From CAZRDB01 sp964598695 (GTDB lineage Bacteria > Armatimonadota > Zipacnadia > UBA1398): a DNA stretch of 29,934 nt. Location: NCBI GenBank assembly GCA_964598695.1, contig CAZRDB010000043.1, forward strand, positions 1 to 29,934, read 5' to 3'. The position numbers and the translations under genes are program-made. Of the stretch, positions 1 through 8,757 are shown piece by piece (the first letter of the stretch is position 1; every line of letters starts with the position of its first letter). The notes beneath the pieces are model-generated. The model worked only from the letters and a program-made list of their open reading frames with translations, did no database searches and was not told the origin of the DNA.

Positions 1-210
1 CTCCGCGATACCTTAGGGGGCGGCTGCGAGGAGTGACTGTACCTCCCGCACAGACCCAACGCGCATGCCATCCACGCCACACCGCCAGACGCCCCCGGGG
101 GCGCGGGGCAGCGGGCTTCATTCGCGGCCGGTGAGGGCGCGGGCGCACTGGCCTGCCTGACGCCCGGCGCCGAGTGCGTCCTCGCGCTCGAGGGCCGCCC
201 CGAGGGCCTC

Positions 211-666
211 GTGACGCTCTCGTGCCCCGACCTGCGCGCGCTGCCGCGCGAGCGCTCGCTGGTGCTCCACGACACAGCCACCGGCCGGTCGTGGGACCTG
301 CGCTCGTCTGGCGCGATCCCGGTGTCCCTCGGCGCCGACGGTCGTCGGCAGCTCACGCTGCGGTGCGAAGCCCTCACCGATCGCCTGCGGGTACGGGTGA
401 CCGAGAGCGCCTGGATGCGCGGCGAGGCTCGGATCCATGGTACGCTCTCGCGGCCGGCCGACCTGCTGCTCGAGGTCGAGAACGCGGCCGGGCGGATCGT
501 GCGCCGCCGCAGTGCCGGACCACGGACCGCCGGCCCGTTCGAGCTGACCTGGGATGGCCGCGACGACCGCGGCACGACGCTCCCCAGCGGCCGGTACGCG
601 CTCCGACTGACCGCAACGGCCGACGACGGCCAGTGCGCCACATGCCGCGTGGAGGTGACCCGATGA
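211..666 (+). CDS. Secreted-type protein with C-terminal FlgD-like Ig domain (5' end uncertain)
   Basis: The last ~70 residues match the FlgD-type Ig fold: an alternating strand, an N-A-A-G-R-I-V turn, then FELTWDGRDDRGTTLPSGRY, the typical W-D-G-R-D-x-x-G-x-x-x-P-S-G-x-Y core. This domain usually closes long secreted or surface proteins, so this is probably only the tail of one. The first start codon in frame is the GTG at 211. The frame is open back to 37, and that stretch (containing ALACLTPGAECVLALEG) also reads like real protein, running smoothly into the annotated part. A TGA at 34-36 ends it. The gene is therefore either truncated, frameshifted or mis-assembled at the window edge. Its stop overlaps the next start (ATGA at 663-666), so it heads a four-gene same-strand cluster. 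The function of the complete protein is unknown. Confidence 0.55.
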   Translation: MTLSCPDLRALPRERSLVLHDTATGRSWDLRSSGAIPVSLGADGRRQLTLRCEALTDRLRVRVTESAWMRGEARIHGTLSRPADLLLEVENAAGRIVRRRSAGPRTAGPFELTWDGRDDRGTTLPSGRYALRLTATADDGQCATCRVEVTR

Positions 667-1079
667 GACGGCCCGCGCTGCTTCTGCTGCTCGCCTGGCT
701 CGCCCTGTGGCCGTCGGGCTGCGTCGTCGTCGCGGAGCCCGACCTGGTCGAGAGCGCGACGTACAGCCCCTCGAGCCTGCCCTTCAGCGGCGGCGTGGTA
801 CGGGTGCGCGCCGTCCTGCTGCCCGGTCTCGACGGGGAACCGGTCATCTCGGCGTCGATCAAGCCCGCGAGCGGGGCGAGCGTCTCGAGCGTGCTCCGCC
901 TCGGATCGGAGGGAGGCCGCGTGCGCGAGGCGCTGCTGACGGTGCAACCGAACACGGCCGCCCACGGAGCGGCCCAGACCTGCACGGTCACGCTGGAGGC
1001 CAAGCTGGGCGGCACGCAGACGCTCGATCTGGGGACGATCGCGCTCGCCGGAGTGGAGGCCCCGCCCGATGCGCCGTAG
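663..1079 (+). CDS. Small lipoprotein of unknown function
   Basis: 138 residues. The N-terminus is a lipoprotein signal: MRRPALLLLLAWLALWPSGC, with the lipobox Cys at residue 20, so the mature protein should be lipid-anchored to a membrane. The rest is beta-rich, small-residue sequence without a family I recognise. A stretch around residues 35-135 alternates hydrophobic and polar residues like an Ig-like or pilus-subunit-like beta sandwich, but this is only an impression. The start is supported by GGAGGTGA a few bases upstream and by the ATGA overlap with the preceding stop. The 3' end overlaps the metallophosphoesterase start by 11 bases, so translation is probably coupled. It may be a partner of the FlgD-Ig protein encoded just upstream. 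Confidence 0.7.
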   Translation: MRRPALLLLLAWLALWPSGCVVVAEPDLVESATYSPSSLPFSGGVVRVRAVLLPGLDGEPVISASIKPASGASVSSVLRLGSEGGRVREALLTVQPNTAAHGAAQTCTVTLEAKLGGTQTLDLGTIALAGVEAPPDAP

Positions 1080-1929
1080 GACCGACGGAAGCCCCGAGGC
1101 CGCGCCGGTCGTGCCGGTGACCTACGGCGCCCGGGTGCGCGCGATCGAGAGCCGCACCGCAACGCCACTGGACGGGGGGCGGCTCGAGCACGTACACGTC
1201 GAGGTACGGCTGCCCGGCCTGCCCGCCGGCTTCGACGGCCTGCGCCTGGGCCAGATCACCGATCTCCACTTCAGCTCGCGGCACCCATTCCTCGCGCCGA
1301 TGCGCGAGTGGATTGCGCGGCAGGAGGTCGACCTGTGGGCCGTCACGGGCGATCTGTACGAATCGCTCGCGGGGGAGAGCGAGCTACGCGGCCTGATGGC
1401 GCTGCTCCATGCGCCGCTCGGGGTGTTCGCCGTGCCGGGCAACAACGACAACCGGGTCTTCCGCGCAACGGGCGGTCCCGAGCAGGCCCTGACGGATCTC
1501 GGCCTCACCGTGCTCCTGAACCGCTCGACACACATCGAACGTGGAGGCGACCGGATCCGGCTCGCGGGGGTGGACGATCCGAGCCGACAGCTCGATGACC
1601 TCTCGCGCGCGCTCGAGGGCGCCGTGCCCGAGGAGTTCGTGCTGCTGCTCGCCCACAGCCCGGACATCATCTTCCGGGCGGCGCGGCGCGCGATCCCCTT
1701 CACGCTGACCGGCCACACGCACGGCGGACAGATCCGCTGGCCGCTCCTCGGCGTGCTCCATGCGGGAACGCGCACCCGCGGCTGTGGCCCCCGGATGGCG
1801 GAGGGCGCGCTGCAGGCGGGGGCGAGCGTGGTCTACGTCTCGCGCGGCACGGGCGACAGCATCCTCCCCTTCCGCTACCGGTGCCCGGGGGAGCTGACGA
1901 CCTTCACGCTTCGGCGGGGGGAGCCGTGA
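1069..1929 (+). CDS. Calcineurin-like metallophosphoesterase (YkuE/YaeI-like)
   Basis: 286 residues. It carries the ordered metal-binding motifs of the calcineurin-like phosphoesterase fold: ITDLH (Asp65, His67), TGD (Asp95), GNND (124-127), LAHSPD (His196) and GHTHGGQ (215-221). Such enzymes hydrolyse phosphomono- or diesters; membrane-associated relatives act on lipids or lipid A precursors. There is no N-terminal membrane segment here, unlike YkuE/YaeI, so it is probably cytosolic. One oddity is that the usual G-N-H-D/E block reads G-N-N-D: the metal-binding Asn is kept but the His that normally assists catalysis is Asn. The substrate cannot be inferred. The gene overlaps the lipoprotein gene (11 bases) upstream and the biotin ligase gene (TGATG) downstream, so it belongs to a tight operon. 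Confidence 0.85.
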   Translation: MRRRTDGSPEAAPVVPVTYGARVRAIESRTATPLDGGRLEHVHVEVRLPGLPAGFDGLRLGQITDLHFSSRHPFLAPMREWIARQEVDLWAVTGDLYESLAGESELRGLMALLHAPLGVFAVPGNNDNRVFRATGGPEQALTDLGLTVLLNRSTHIERGGDRIRLAGVDDPSRQLDDLSRALEGAVPEEFVLLLAHSPDIIFRAARRAIPFTLTGHTHGGQIRWPLLGVLHAGTRTRGCGPRMAEGALQAGASVVYVSRGTGDSILPFRYRCPGELTTFTLRRGEP

Positions 1930-2780
1930 TGCGCCGCTTCGTCGAGACGGCCGCGCGCACTCCGGAGGGCGGCGCCCTGCTCGCGCGGGTGCGGGCATCC
2001 GGGCTCGCCGAGGCCCTGATCGATGTCGCCTCCTGCGGCTCGACGAACGACCTCGCCCGCGAGGCGCTCGAGGCCGGAGCCGCGCGCTCGATCGTGGTGC
2101 TGGCCGGCACGCAGACACGAGGCCGCGGGCGCCGCGGAGCCCGCTGGGCGGACGAGCCCGGGCGCTCGGTGCTGATGTCGGCCGCGTGGCGGGCCGAGGG
2201 CCTCGCGCTCGAAGACCTGCCATTCCTCTCGCTCGCGGCGGCCCTCGCCGCCGCGAGGGCCGCGGGCGATCTCGGCGTCGCGGCGCGCGTGAAGTGGCCG
2301 AACGACGTCTGGGTGGCCGGCCGGAAGCTTGCGGGGGTGCTCGTCGAGACCTCCTCGCGCGGGCCCGCACTGGAGACTGTCGTGGTGGGGATCGGCCTGA
2401 ACGTCCTCGCCAGCCCGGCCCTCGAGGGCAGCGCCGCTCCCGCCGAGGCACGCCCGGTCGCGGTCCCGCCCACATCGCTCGCCGAGGCGGGCTGGCGCCG
2501 ACCCGTGACGGCGCGCGAGGTCGCGGGCGGGATCTGCGAGCACCTCGGAGACCTCCTGCAGGCCGACCGGCGGCCCGACCGCGCGCGCGTGCTCGAGGGC
2601 TTCCGGGCCCTGCACGCCTTCGCGGGCCGCGGCGCGCTGGTGACTGCCGGCGGCGCGACCTACGACGCGCGATCGCTCGAGATCGGGCCGGCGGCCGAGC
2701 TGGTGCTCGCCCTGGCCGATGGCACGACGGTCGCGATCACGGACTCTCTGGCATCCGTGCGGCCGTCGGGGCCGTGGTGA
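1929..2780 (+). CDS. birA: Biotin--[acetyl-CoA-carboxylase] ligase, monofunctional
   Basis: 283 residues. It activates biotin with ATP and attaches it to the biotin carboxyl carrier lysine of acetyl-CoA carboxylase and similar enzymes in the cytoplasm. Visible motifs are SCGSTNDLARE (35-45), the biotin/AMP loop GRGRRG (65-70), VKWPNDVW (121-128) followed by GRKLAGVLVE, and GIGLNV (154-159). The last ~50 residues (from about 230) fit the small SH3-like C-terminal domain. No helix-turn-helix precedes the catalytic domain, so unlike E. coli BirA it should not be a repressor. The ATG at 1929 overlaps the preceding stop (TGATG). A longer in-frame reading to 1881 lies inside the metallophosphoesterase gene and is unnecessary. 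The last 44 bases overlap the 3' end of the convergent LRR gene. Confidence 0.93.
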   Translation: MRRFVETAARTPEGGALLARVRASGLAEALIDVASCGSTNDLAREALEAGAARSIVVLAGTQTRGRGRRGARWADEPGRSVLMSAAWRAEGLALEDLPFLSLAAALAAARAAGDLGVAARVKWPNDVWVAGRKLAGVLVETSSRGPALETVVVGIGLNVLASPALEGSAAPAEARPVAVPPTSLAEAGWRRPVTAREVAGGICEHLGDLLQADRRPDRARVLEGFRALHAFAGRGALVTAGGATYDARSLEIGPAAELVLALADGTTVAITDSLASVRPSGPW

Positions 2781-4032
2781 CCACCGTCACGCCCCGTGCC
2801 TGGAGCGCCGCCACCTGGGTGCTGGCCGCACTCCCTGCCGTGAGGTCGAGCGCGTTGGTGTAGACCTCCACCGTGTCTCCGGCCGCGAGCGCTGGGTTGT
2901 CGACCAGCGGCTGGAGGCTGGCGATCTGGTTGTGGTAGAGGTACACGGCGTCGAGCGCGGGGAGCGAGGCGAGCGGCGTCAGGTCGGTCAGCGCGTTGTC
3001 CTCGAGCCACAGCTCGCGGACGCTCGCGATGTAGGGCGCGAAGGGGATCGTCGTCAGCTCGCTGTGCGCCATGTAGAAGGTGGTCAGCGTTGGGATCTCG
3101 GCCAGCGGCGAGAAGTCGGCGACCGGATTGGCCGAGAGTGACATCCGCTCGAGCGGCAGCGCCGTGAGCGGCGTGATGTCGGTGACCTGGTTGTAGACGA
3201 GCAGCAGCTCGCGCAGGTGGCCGAGCCCCTGCAGCGGCCGCACCGAGGCGATCGCGTTCTTCCCGGCGCTCAGCCGCGTGAGGTTCGTGAGCCGGGCGAT
3301 CGGCGTCAGGTCGACGACCCGGTTGTGCCACAACACCAGGTCCGAGATCGCCGTGCAGTGCTCCAGCCCGCGGAGGTCGGCGATGTCGTTGTTGGAGAGA
3401 TCGAGGCGCCCGGTGAGCGCCGCCAACTCGCCGACCGTGATGCTGCCGCTCGGCTTGGCGAGGATCGTGCGCAGGGCGGCCAGGAGGCTCGCATCGGGGA
3501 TGTAGGCCGGCGCCGTGGGCTCGCCCGTGTCGAGGTAGAGCATGACGCAGAAGGTGCCGAGCCGACGCACGGGGACCGTCACGCGGCCCGTCGTGAGGTT
3601 GGCGGAGGAGCCCTCGAGCGGCGCCCAGGCGCCGTCCTCGAGCGCGCAGACGCGCACGTTGGCCGCGGGCAGGCCCTCCGGCACGTAGGTCGGGTTGAAC
3701 GCCAGCTCGAGCGTCGCGTCGGCTTCGAGCGTGATCGTGGTGGGTCCGAACGCGTACACGACGGCCCGGCCGAACGCCGTCCCGTGGGAGGCTGCCACCG
3801 CCGGGGCCACCTCGCGGACGACCAGCGTGACGTTGCCGCCGACTGCGCCGGCCGGCGCAGTGAGCGTGGTGGCGCTGTTGTTCAGCGCGTAGCTCCCGCC
3901 GGCGGGGGTCAGCGTGAGTGCGCCGGGGTCGGTGACGGGGGGCGTCGCCGGCTCCGAGGTGCAACCGGCCAACAGGGCGCAGAGCAGGGCGAGGAGCAGC
4001 GTCGAAACGAACGCGAACTGGGCGTGACGCAC
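2737..4032 (-). CDS. Lipoprotein with ZU5-like domain and leucine-rich repeats
   Basis: 431 residues from a GTG start. A signal peptide ends in the lipobox LLAGC (Cys24). Residues ~38-165 resemble a ZU5-type domain: G-G-S-Y, then LTAPAGAVGGNVTL, an Ala-rich strand, YAFGPTTITLEADATLELAF, a W near the end (DGAWAPLEG) and a closing strand. Residues ~195-400 contain about nine ~22-residue leucine-rich repeats of the internalin-like type, such as LDLSNNDIADLRGLEHC and LWLEDNALTDLTPLASLPAL. It is expected to be a surface- or periplasm-exposed protein-binding scaffold; the partner is unknown. The spacing of any Shine-Dalgarno to the GTG is poor (GAGAGGA about 14 bases away), so the exact start is less certain. 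Its 3' end runs 44 bases into birA on the opposite strand. It is divergent from the xylanase gene. Confidence 0.85.
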   Translation of the reverse strand: MRHAQFAFVSTLLLALLCALLAGCTSEPATPPVTDPGALTLTPAGGSYALNNSATTLTAPAGAVGGNVTLVVREVAPAVAASHGTAFGRAVVYAFGPTTITLEADATLELAFNPTYVPEGLPAANVRVCALEDGAWAPLEGSSANLTTGRVTVPVRRLGTFCVMLYLDTGEPTAPAYIPDASLLAALRTILAKPSGSITVGELAALTGRLDLSNNDIADLRGLEHCTAISDLVLWHNRVVDLTPIARLTNLTRLSAGKNAIASVRPLQGLGHLRELLLVYNQVTDITPLTALPLERMSLSANPVADFSPLAEIPTLTTFYMAHSELTTIPFAPYIASVRELWLEDNALTDLTPLASLPALDAVYLYHNQIASLQPLVDNPALAAGDTVEVYTNALDLTAGSAASTQVAALQARGVTVVTTAPTAARMPESP

Positions 4033-4190
4033 GAGGGCAGCACCGGTCCTCTCTCGTGGCGGGAGCGTTCCCCGGGCAGGGCGTCCGAGCCCCTGCGATC
4101 ATTCTACCCCGGCCGGAGGCTACGGCGAACCGCGGGTCCGGCGCAAGGGGTACGGCGGGCGGGGGCGAACTGCGAAGCGAGGTGAGAGCG

Positions 4191-5981
4191 ATGCAGAGAT
4201 CCGCAGTGCCCACGCTCCTGGTTCTGGCCCTGGCGACGCTGCCCGCGCTCGCGCAGGGAGCCGAGGAGGGAAGAGCCTCGATGGAGCATCCGGTCCCCCT
4301 GATCGCCAACGGCGACTTCTCCGCACCCCTCGATGGCAACTGGGACATCGACGGTGGCCCACGCAACCAGGCGGAGGTGGTCGCCGCGGAGGCGGGAGGC
4401 TTCACGGCGGCCCTGCGCTGCCGACTCGAGCCGGAGCCGAACGCCAGCCCCTGGTCGCTGGCGGTCGGGCAGCGCGGCATCGCGCCGATCGAGGCGGGCG
4501 ATGTCGTCTACTTCCGCGCATGGCTCCGCAGCCCGGAGCGGTGCCCGGTCACTTTCATCCTCGAGCAAGCGAGCGGCGACTACCGCAAGTACATCAGTGA
4601 GATGGCCCGGCCCGGGCCCGAGTGGGTGGAGTACCGCTTCGCCGCCCGCGTGACCGACCGTTTCGACGCCGGCGCCGCGCAGGCCAAGTTCTTCCTCGGC
4701 CACGCCAAGGGCACGGTCGAGATCGCCGGCGTGCGGGTCGAGAACTACGGCCCGGCCGAGCTGACCGCCTTCGCCCAGACGATCGACTACTGGGGCGGCC
4801 GCGAGCACTCCGACGCCTGGCGCGAGGAGGCTCTCGCCCGGATCGAGCGGCTTCGCAAGGGCGAGCTGCGCGTGACGGTCGTGGGCGAGGACGGACAGCC
4901 CGTCGCGGGGGCGCAGGTGCATGTCGCCATGCAGCGGCACTTCTTCCGCTTCGGGACCGCGGCGCCGGCCTTCCGTTTCGTCGACCGGAGCGACCCGAAC
5001 AACGTGCGCTTCCAGGAGGAGGTCGCGCGGTTGTTCAACACGGTGACCTACGAGAACGACCTCAAGTGGGCGTCGATCGGCGACGGCTCCCTCTCGACGG
5101 TACTGCAGGCAACCGAGTGGTGCCGGGCACGGGGGATCGAGGTGCGCGGCCACTGCCTGCTCTGGGGCTCGTACCAGCACCTCCCGCCGTCCGCGCGCAG
5201 CCTGCGGGGCGGCGAGCTATGGGCGGCGTGCGAGAGCCACATCCGCGACTACGCAAGCCGCATGGCCGGCAAGGTCTACCTGTGGGATGTCGTCAACGAG
5301 GCCGCCACGAACACCGAGCTGTGGGACGAGGTCGGCTGGGAGCGCTTCCCCGAGTCGTTCCGGATCGCCCAGGAGGCCGACCCGGATGCGCGTCTGTGCT
5401 ACAACGACTACGGCATCGTCCACGACAACAGCCCGGCCCAGCGGGAGAACGCGGCCCGGCGCGTCGAGCAGCTTCTCGATGCGGGCGCGCCGGTCACCAC
5501 GCTCGGTCTGCAGTCGCACTGCGGGCTCCCTCTCACGCCGATCGACCGCGTCCTCGCCAACATGGATCGTTGGGCGGCGTTCGGCAGGGGGCTCGAGGTC
5601 ACGGAGTACGACCTCTCCTGCTGGGACGATGCCACGCACGCGGCCTGGACGCGCGACTTCCTGACCGCGACCTTCAGCCATCCGGCCATGGAAGCGTTCA
5701 TCATGTGGGGCTTCTGGGAGGGCTCGCACTGGCTGGGCGACAAGGGCGGCGCGATGTTCCGCCAGGACTGGAGCCGGCGCCCGACGGTCGACGCCTACGA
5801 GGACCTCGTGTTCCACCAGTGGTGGACCGACTGGCGGGGCGAGACCGGCGCCGACGGCACGGCGAGCACCCGCGCCTTCTTCGGGACGCACACCGTGACC
5901 GTCTCGACCCCGGACGGCGTCCGGGAGGTCACCGTCGAGCTGACCCCCGAGACGCCGGGCGCGGTCCGGGTGGAGCTGTAG
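4191..5981 (+). CDS. Secreted endo-1,4-beta-xylanase, GH10, with N-terminal CBM4/9-like domain
   Basis: 596 residues, with a Sec signal peptide (MQRSAVPTLLVLALATLPALA). Residues ~30-190 form a carbohydrate-binding-like beta sandwich (NGDFSAPLDGNWDIDGG, VYFRAWLRS, ending VEIAGVRVENYG) of the CBM4/9 type. Residues ~205-560 are a GH10 barrel: ENDLKWASI, VRGHCLLWG, LWDVVNEAA with acid/base Glu370, NDYGIV, GLQSHCG, LEVTEYDL with nucleophile Glu472, and MWGFWEGSHWLGDKG. The ~102-residue spacing of the two glutamates fits the family. It should cleave xylan outside the cytoplasm. The ATG at 4191 has GAGGTGA just upstream; a GTG at 4182 is an alternative. The ~40 C-terminal residues after the barrel are a short beta-rich tail. 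It is divergent from the LRR gene and ends ten bases from the convergent 921-residue glycosidase-like gene. Confidence 0.92.
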   Translation: MQRSAVPTLLVLALATLPALAQGAEEGRASMEHPVPLIANGDFSAPLDGNWDIDGGPRNQAEVVAAEAGGFTAALRCRLEPEPNASPWSLAVGQRGIAPIEAGDVVYFRAWLRSPERCPVTFILEQASGDYRKYISEMARPGPEWVEYRFAARVTDRFDAGAAQAKFFLGHAKGTVEIAGVRVENYGPAELTAFAQTIDYWGGREHSDAWREEALARIERLRKGELRVTVVGEDGQPVAGAQVHVAMQRHFFRFGTAAPAFRFVDRSDPNNVRFQEEVARLFNTVTYENDLKWASIGDGSLSTVLQATEWCRARGIEVRGHCLLWGSYQHLPPSARSLRGGELWAACESHIRDYASRMAGKVYLWDVVNEAATNTELWDEVGWERFPESFRIAQEADPDARLCYNDYGIVHDNSPAQRENAARRVEQLLDAGAPVTTLGLQSHCGLPLTPIDRVLANMDRWAAFGRGLEVTEYDLSCWDDATHAAWTRDFLTATFSHPAMEAFIMWGFWEGSHWLGDKGGAMFRQDWSRRPTVDAYEDLVFHQWWTDWRGETGADGTASTRAFFGTHTVTVSTPDGVREVTVELTPETPGAVRVEL

Positions 5982-5991
5982 CCGGACGGAC

Positions 5992-8757
5992 CTACTCCGT
6001 GGCCTCGAACGAGAGCGCGACGACCGAGCTGGCCGGGAGGGTGAACGTCAGATCCCGCGCGAACCGCAGCGGCGGCCCGGGCCGAATCCACACGGTCTCC
6101 TCGAACCGGTTCGAGCTGTCGTAGCGCCCGGCGAGCCAGTTCGTCGCGACCGCCGAATCGGAACCGAACGGGAGGTGGACCGTCACCTCGGTCGTGCCCT
6201 CCCGCTTGCGCGAGATCACGAAGACCGTCCACTGGGAGCCGTCGCGGAACGCGTAGGCGCCGATGAGCGGCACGTCCCTCAGCTCCGGGTGCATCGAGGT
6301 CTGGGCCACGTCGCGGGTCGGCGCGCGGTCGACCGTGGTCTCGATCATCGGGCCGGCGGCGAGCGTGTTGCGCATCTCGCACGCCAGCCACGAGGGGTGT
6401 GCGCGGAAGCCCTCGGCCATGTTCGTGTGCGAGGCCCAGAAGCTGCCCACCCAGAAGCCGAAGTACTCCTGCGGGCCGTAGCCGAGCTGGGAGGAGTAGA
6501 GCATCGCGTCGAGGTAGGCGACGCCGGCGGCGAGCGACTTGCCGTACCGCTGCTGGACCTCGAGGCGCTCCGGCGAGACCTGCCCCGGCAGATCGTAGCC
6601 GGGGCCGGATTCGTAGATCGCGAGGTCGTACCGGTCGCCCTCGGCCGCGAGCTTGTCGCGCGTCGCGGCATGCTGGGCCGCGCGCGGGTGCTGCATCACG
6701 GGGCCCATCACGAGCCACTCGTCGAATCCGGCTTCGGTGACGGTGTCGCCGCCGACCATCTCGCCGCACTCCCAGCCGCCGATGTACGGCGCCTCGTCGA
6801 CGTAGTTGCCGCCGGCGAACTCCTGCCTCGCAACGGCCCCGTAGCCGTGCTCATCGGCCTGGATCGTCCAGCCGTTGACGATGAACCGGAGCTTCTCGGC
6901 GACCGCCGGGGTCCACGAGGGGCTCTCCTGCATCCGGGCGAGCCAGTAGGTGCAGAAGCGGCCGTACTCCTCCGGATCGAGGCGGATGTACGGCCCCGCG
7001 AAGTTCCACGATTCGTTGTTGAACTCGATGTAGATGGTGTCGAACTCGTCGATCCAGGTGCGGGGGGTATCGCGTTGGCCGGCCCGCTTCTCGCCGTAGG
7101 CCGTCGCAGGGTTGCCCGCGAGGTAGTCCACGAGCCCCGCCCACTCGGTCTCGTCGAGCAGCGGGCTCGCGATGATCCACGGGTTCGCACCGGTCTCCTT
7201 GCACCAGGCGAGCACGGTGGGGAGGTGCATCTCGTTGGCCGTCGTGAGCCCCTCGAGGCCCTTCATTCCGTTGATCGTCTCCGGGTTGGTGGCGTTCTCG
7301 AGCGTCGAGTCCGTGTCGAGGCACCAGGTGCGCAGGGTGCCGGGGCGGTAGGCCGCGAGCGCCTCGGTCGCCTCGGTCACGGGCGCGCCGATCGGTAGCG
7401 TCGGGTCGTAGAGCGCGAGGTTGTCGACCCACAGCGTACCGGGACCCTCGAACCGGAGCTGGAGGCAGGCGAGGTTGTCGCCGGGGATGTACTCGGGAGC
7501 GACGAAGTCGAAGCTCAGCCGCTGCCACTCGGGCGTGACGGTGAAGTCGTGCGTCACGGCGCTGTAGTCGCCGGTGAGGCACAAGGCGACCTCGGGCTTC
7601 GCGAGCCCCTCCTGCTTGAGCCACGCCTCCGCCCGGTAGGTTCGCCCCGGTGTGAGCTTGGCGTACCAGTGCTCCGACGGCTTGGAGAACAGATACTGCT
7701 CCAACGCGAACGTCGATCCGTCGGCCGCCGTGAGCTTGCCGCAGGAGCGTCCGCCCTCCTGCGGGGCCCGCGTCGTGTCGTCGCGCACGAGCGAGAGCGC
7801 CGGGTTCTCGCGGTCGAGCTGGAATGCGTCGACACCGCGGAACCAGTGCATGCGGTCATGGAGCTTCGCCGCAGGGTAGTTGGTGGCCGTGAAGTCGACG
7901 ATGTACCGGTCGCCCCGCTCGACCGCGGGGCCCTGCTTGTCGAGGTCGATCCGCTGCGCGTGCTCCGCGGCCGGCCACCGGCTCATGTGGATCTCGTACC
8001 AGGCGACGTCGGCGTCGGGCGAGGGCTCCCAGGCGAGCGTGACCGAGCCGTTGTGGGCTTCCGCCGTGAGCCCGGTCGGCGGCGCGGGCGCGGTGCGGTC
8101 GTCGCCGTCCCGGGCGGCGGGGTCGGCCGCGCGCTCGTACTCCGTGACCGGCGGGCCCGCGGGAAGTGTCTCCAGGGGCGTCGCGGCGGCGTCCCCGGAG
8201 TAGGCGGAGCGGTTGCCGTTGCCGTCGACGGCGCGGACGGCAAAGTGCCACGTCACGCCGTTGCGGAAGTAGTCGGGGAAGCCGGGGGCGAGGGTGATCC
8301 GGGGGGCGGCGAGCCGGTCGGCGACCTGGTCCCAGCCGCGCGCGCCGTAGCGGAGGATCCGGCTCTCGCGGACCTTCACCACCGCGCCGTCGACGATCCG
8401 GTAGACGCGGACCGTCCCGCCATCGAAGAAGCCGTCGCCCACGACGTTCCAGAAGCTCGTGCCCTCGTCCGACTCGTTCAGGATGTAGTCGGCGCCGCCG
8501 CCGGTCGCGGTGAAGAGCCGGCGGTGGGTGTAGGGCTCGAAGGCCCCGCCCTGCACGAAGTTGTTCAGGAAGTGGCCCTCGAGCGAGTTGTTCACGTTGG
8601 CGCCGAACCGCTGCGGGTTGGGCGCGATCACCCGGGTCCCGACCGTGATCTCGGCCGGGGCGTCCGGGTCGGCTGCGCGGGCGGCGGCCCCGGCCACGAG
8701 CAGGCCCGCCGCGAGGGCGAGCAGGACCGGGAAGCGTGACGGAACCGAGCGGGACAT
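5992..8757 (-). CDS. Large secreted multidomain glycoside hydrolase-like protein
   Basis: 921 residues with a Sec signal peptide (about 1-28). Residues ~30-200 are a beta-rich N-terminal region. Residues ~222-290 fit a fibronectin type III domain (APAPPTGLTAEAHNGSVTLAW). Residues ~310-450 resemble a CBM4/9-like domain ending GPGTLWVDNLALYD. Residues ~465-800 look like a clan GH-A (beta/alpha)8 barrel: the strand IYIEFNNESWN places Glu582 in the N-E acid/base position, and LAIYESGPGYD offers Glu716 as nucleophile. A beta-sandwich tail follows. The exact GH family is not recognisable to me; the pattern resembles uncharacterised arabinofuranosidase/cellulose-binding-type proteins of environmental bacteria. 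GGAGGAGA precedes the ATG. Convergent with the xylanase, so a role in hemicellulose breakdown is inferred. Confidence 0.8.
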   Translation of the reverse strand: MSRSVPSRFPVLLALAAGLLVAGAAARAADPDAPAEITVGTRVIAPNPQRFGANVNNSLEGHFLNNFVQGGAFEPYTHRRLFTATGGGADYILNESDEGTSFWNVVGDGFFDGGTVRVYRIVDGAVVKVRESRILRYGARGWDQVADRLAAPRITLAPGFPDYFRNGVTWHFAVRAVDGNGNRSAYSGDAAATPLETLPAGPPVTEYERAADPAARDGDDRTAPAPPTGLTAEAHNGSVTLAWEPSPDADVAWYEIHMSRWPAAEHAQRIDLDKQGPAVERGDRYIVDFTATNYPAAKLHDRMHWFRGVDAFQLDRENPALSLVRDDTTRAPQEGGRSCGKLTAADGSTFALEQYLFSKPSEHWYAKLTPGRTYRAEAWLKQEGLAKPEVALCLTGDYSAVTHDFTVTPEWQRLSFDFVAPEYIPGDNLACLQLRFEGPGTLWVDNLALYDPTLPIGAPVTEATEALAAYRPGTLRTWCLDTDSTLENATNPETINGMKGLEGLTTANEMHLPTVLAWCKETGANPWIIASPLLDETEWAGLVDYLAGNPATAYGEKRAGQRDTPRTWIDEFDTIYIEFNNESWNFAGPYIRLDPEEYGRFCTYWLARMQESPSWTPAVAEKLRFIVNGWTIQADEHGYGAVARQEFAGGNYVDEAPYIGGWECGEMVGGDTVTEAGFDEWLVMGPVMQHPRAAQHAATRDKLAAEGDRYDLAIYESGPGYDLPGQVSPERLEVQQRYGKSLAAGVAYLDAMLYSSQLGYGPQEYFGFWVGSFWASHTNMAEGFRAHPSWLACEMRNTLAAGPMIETTVDRAPTRDVAQTSMHPELRDVPLIGAYAFRDGSQWTVFVISRKREGTTEVTVHLPFGSDSAVATNWLAGRYDSSNRFEETVWIRPGPPLRFARDLTFTLPASSVVALSFEATE

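Noticed and set aside
2660..4480. 606-codon minus-strand frame overlapping the LRR gene
   Set aside because: Arg/Pro/Ala/His-rich alternative frame; the neighbouring frame encodes a lipoprotein signal and regular leucine-rich repeats.
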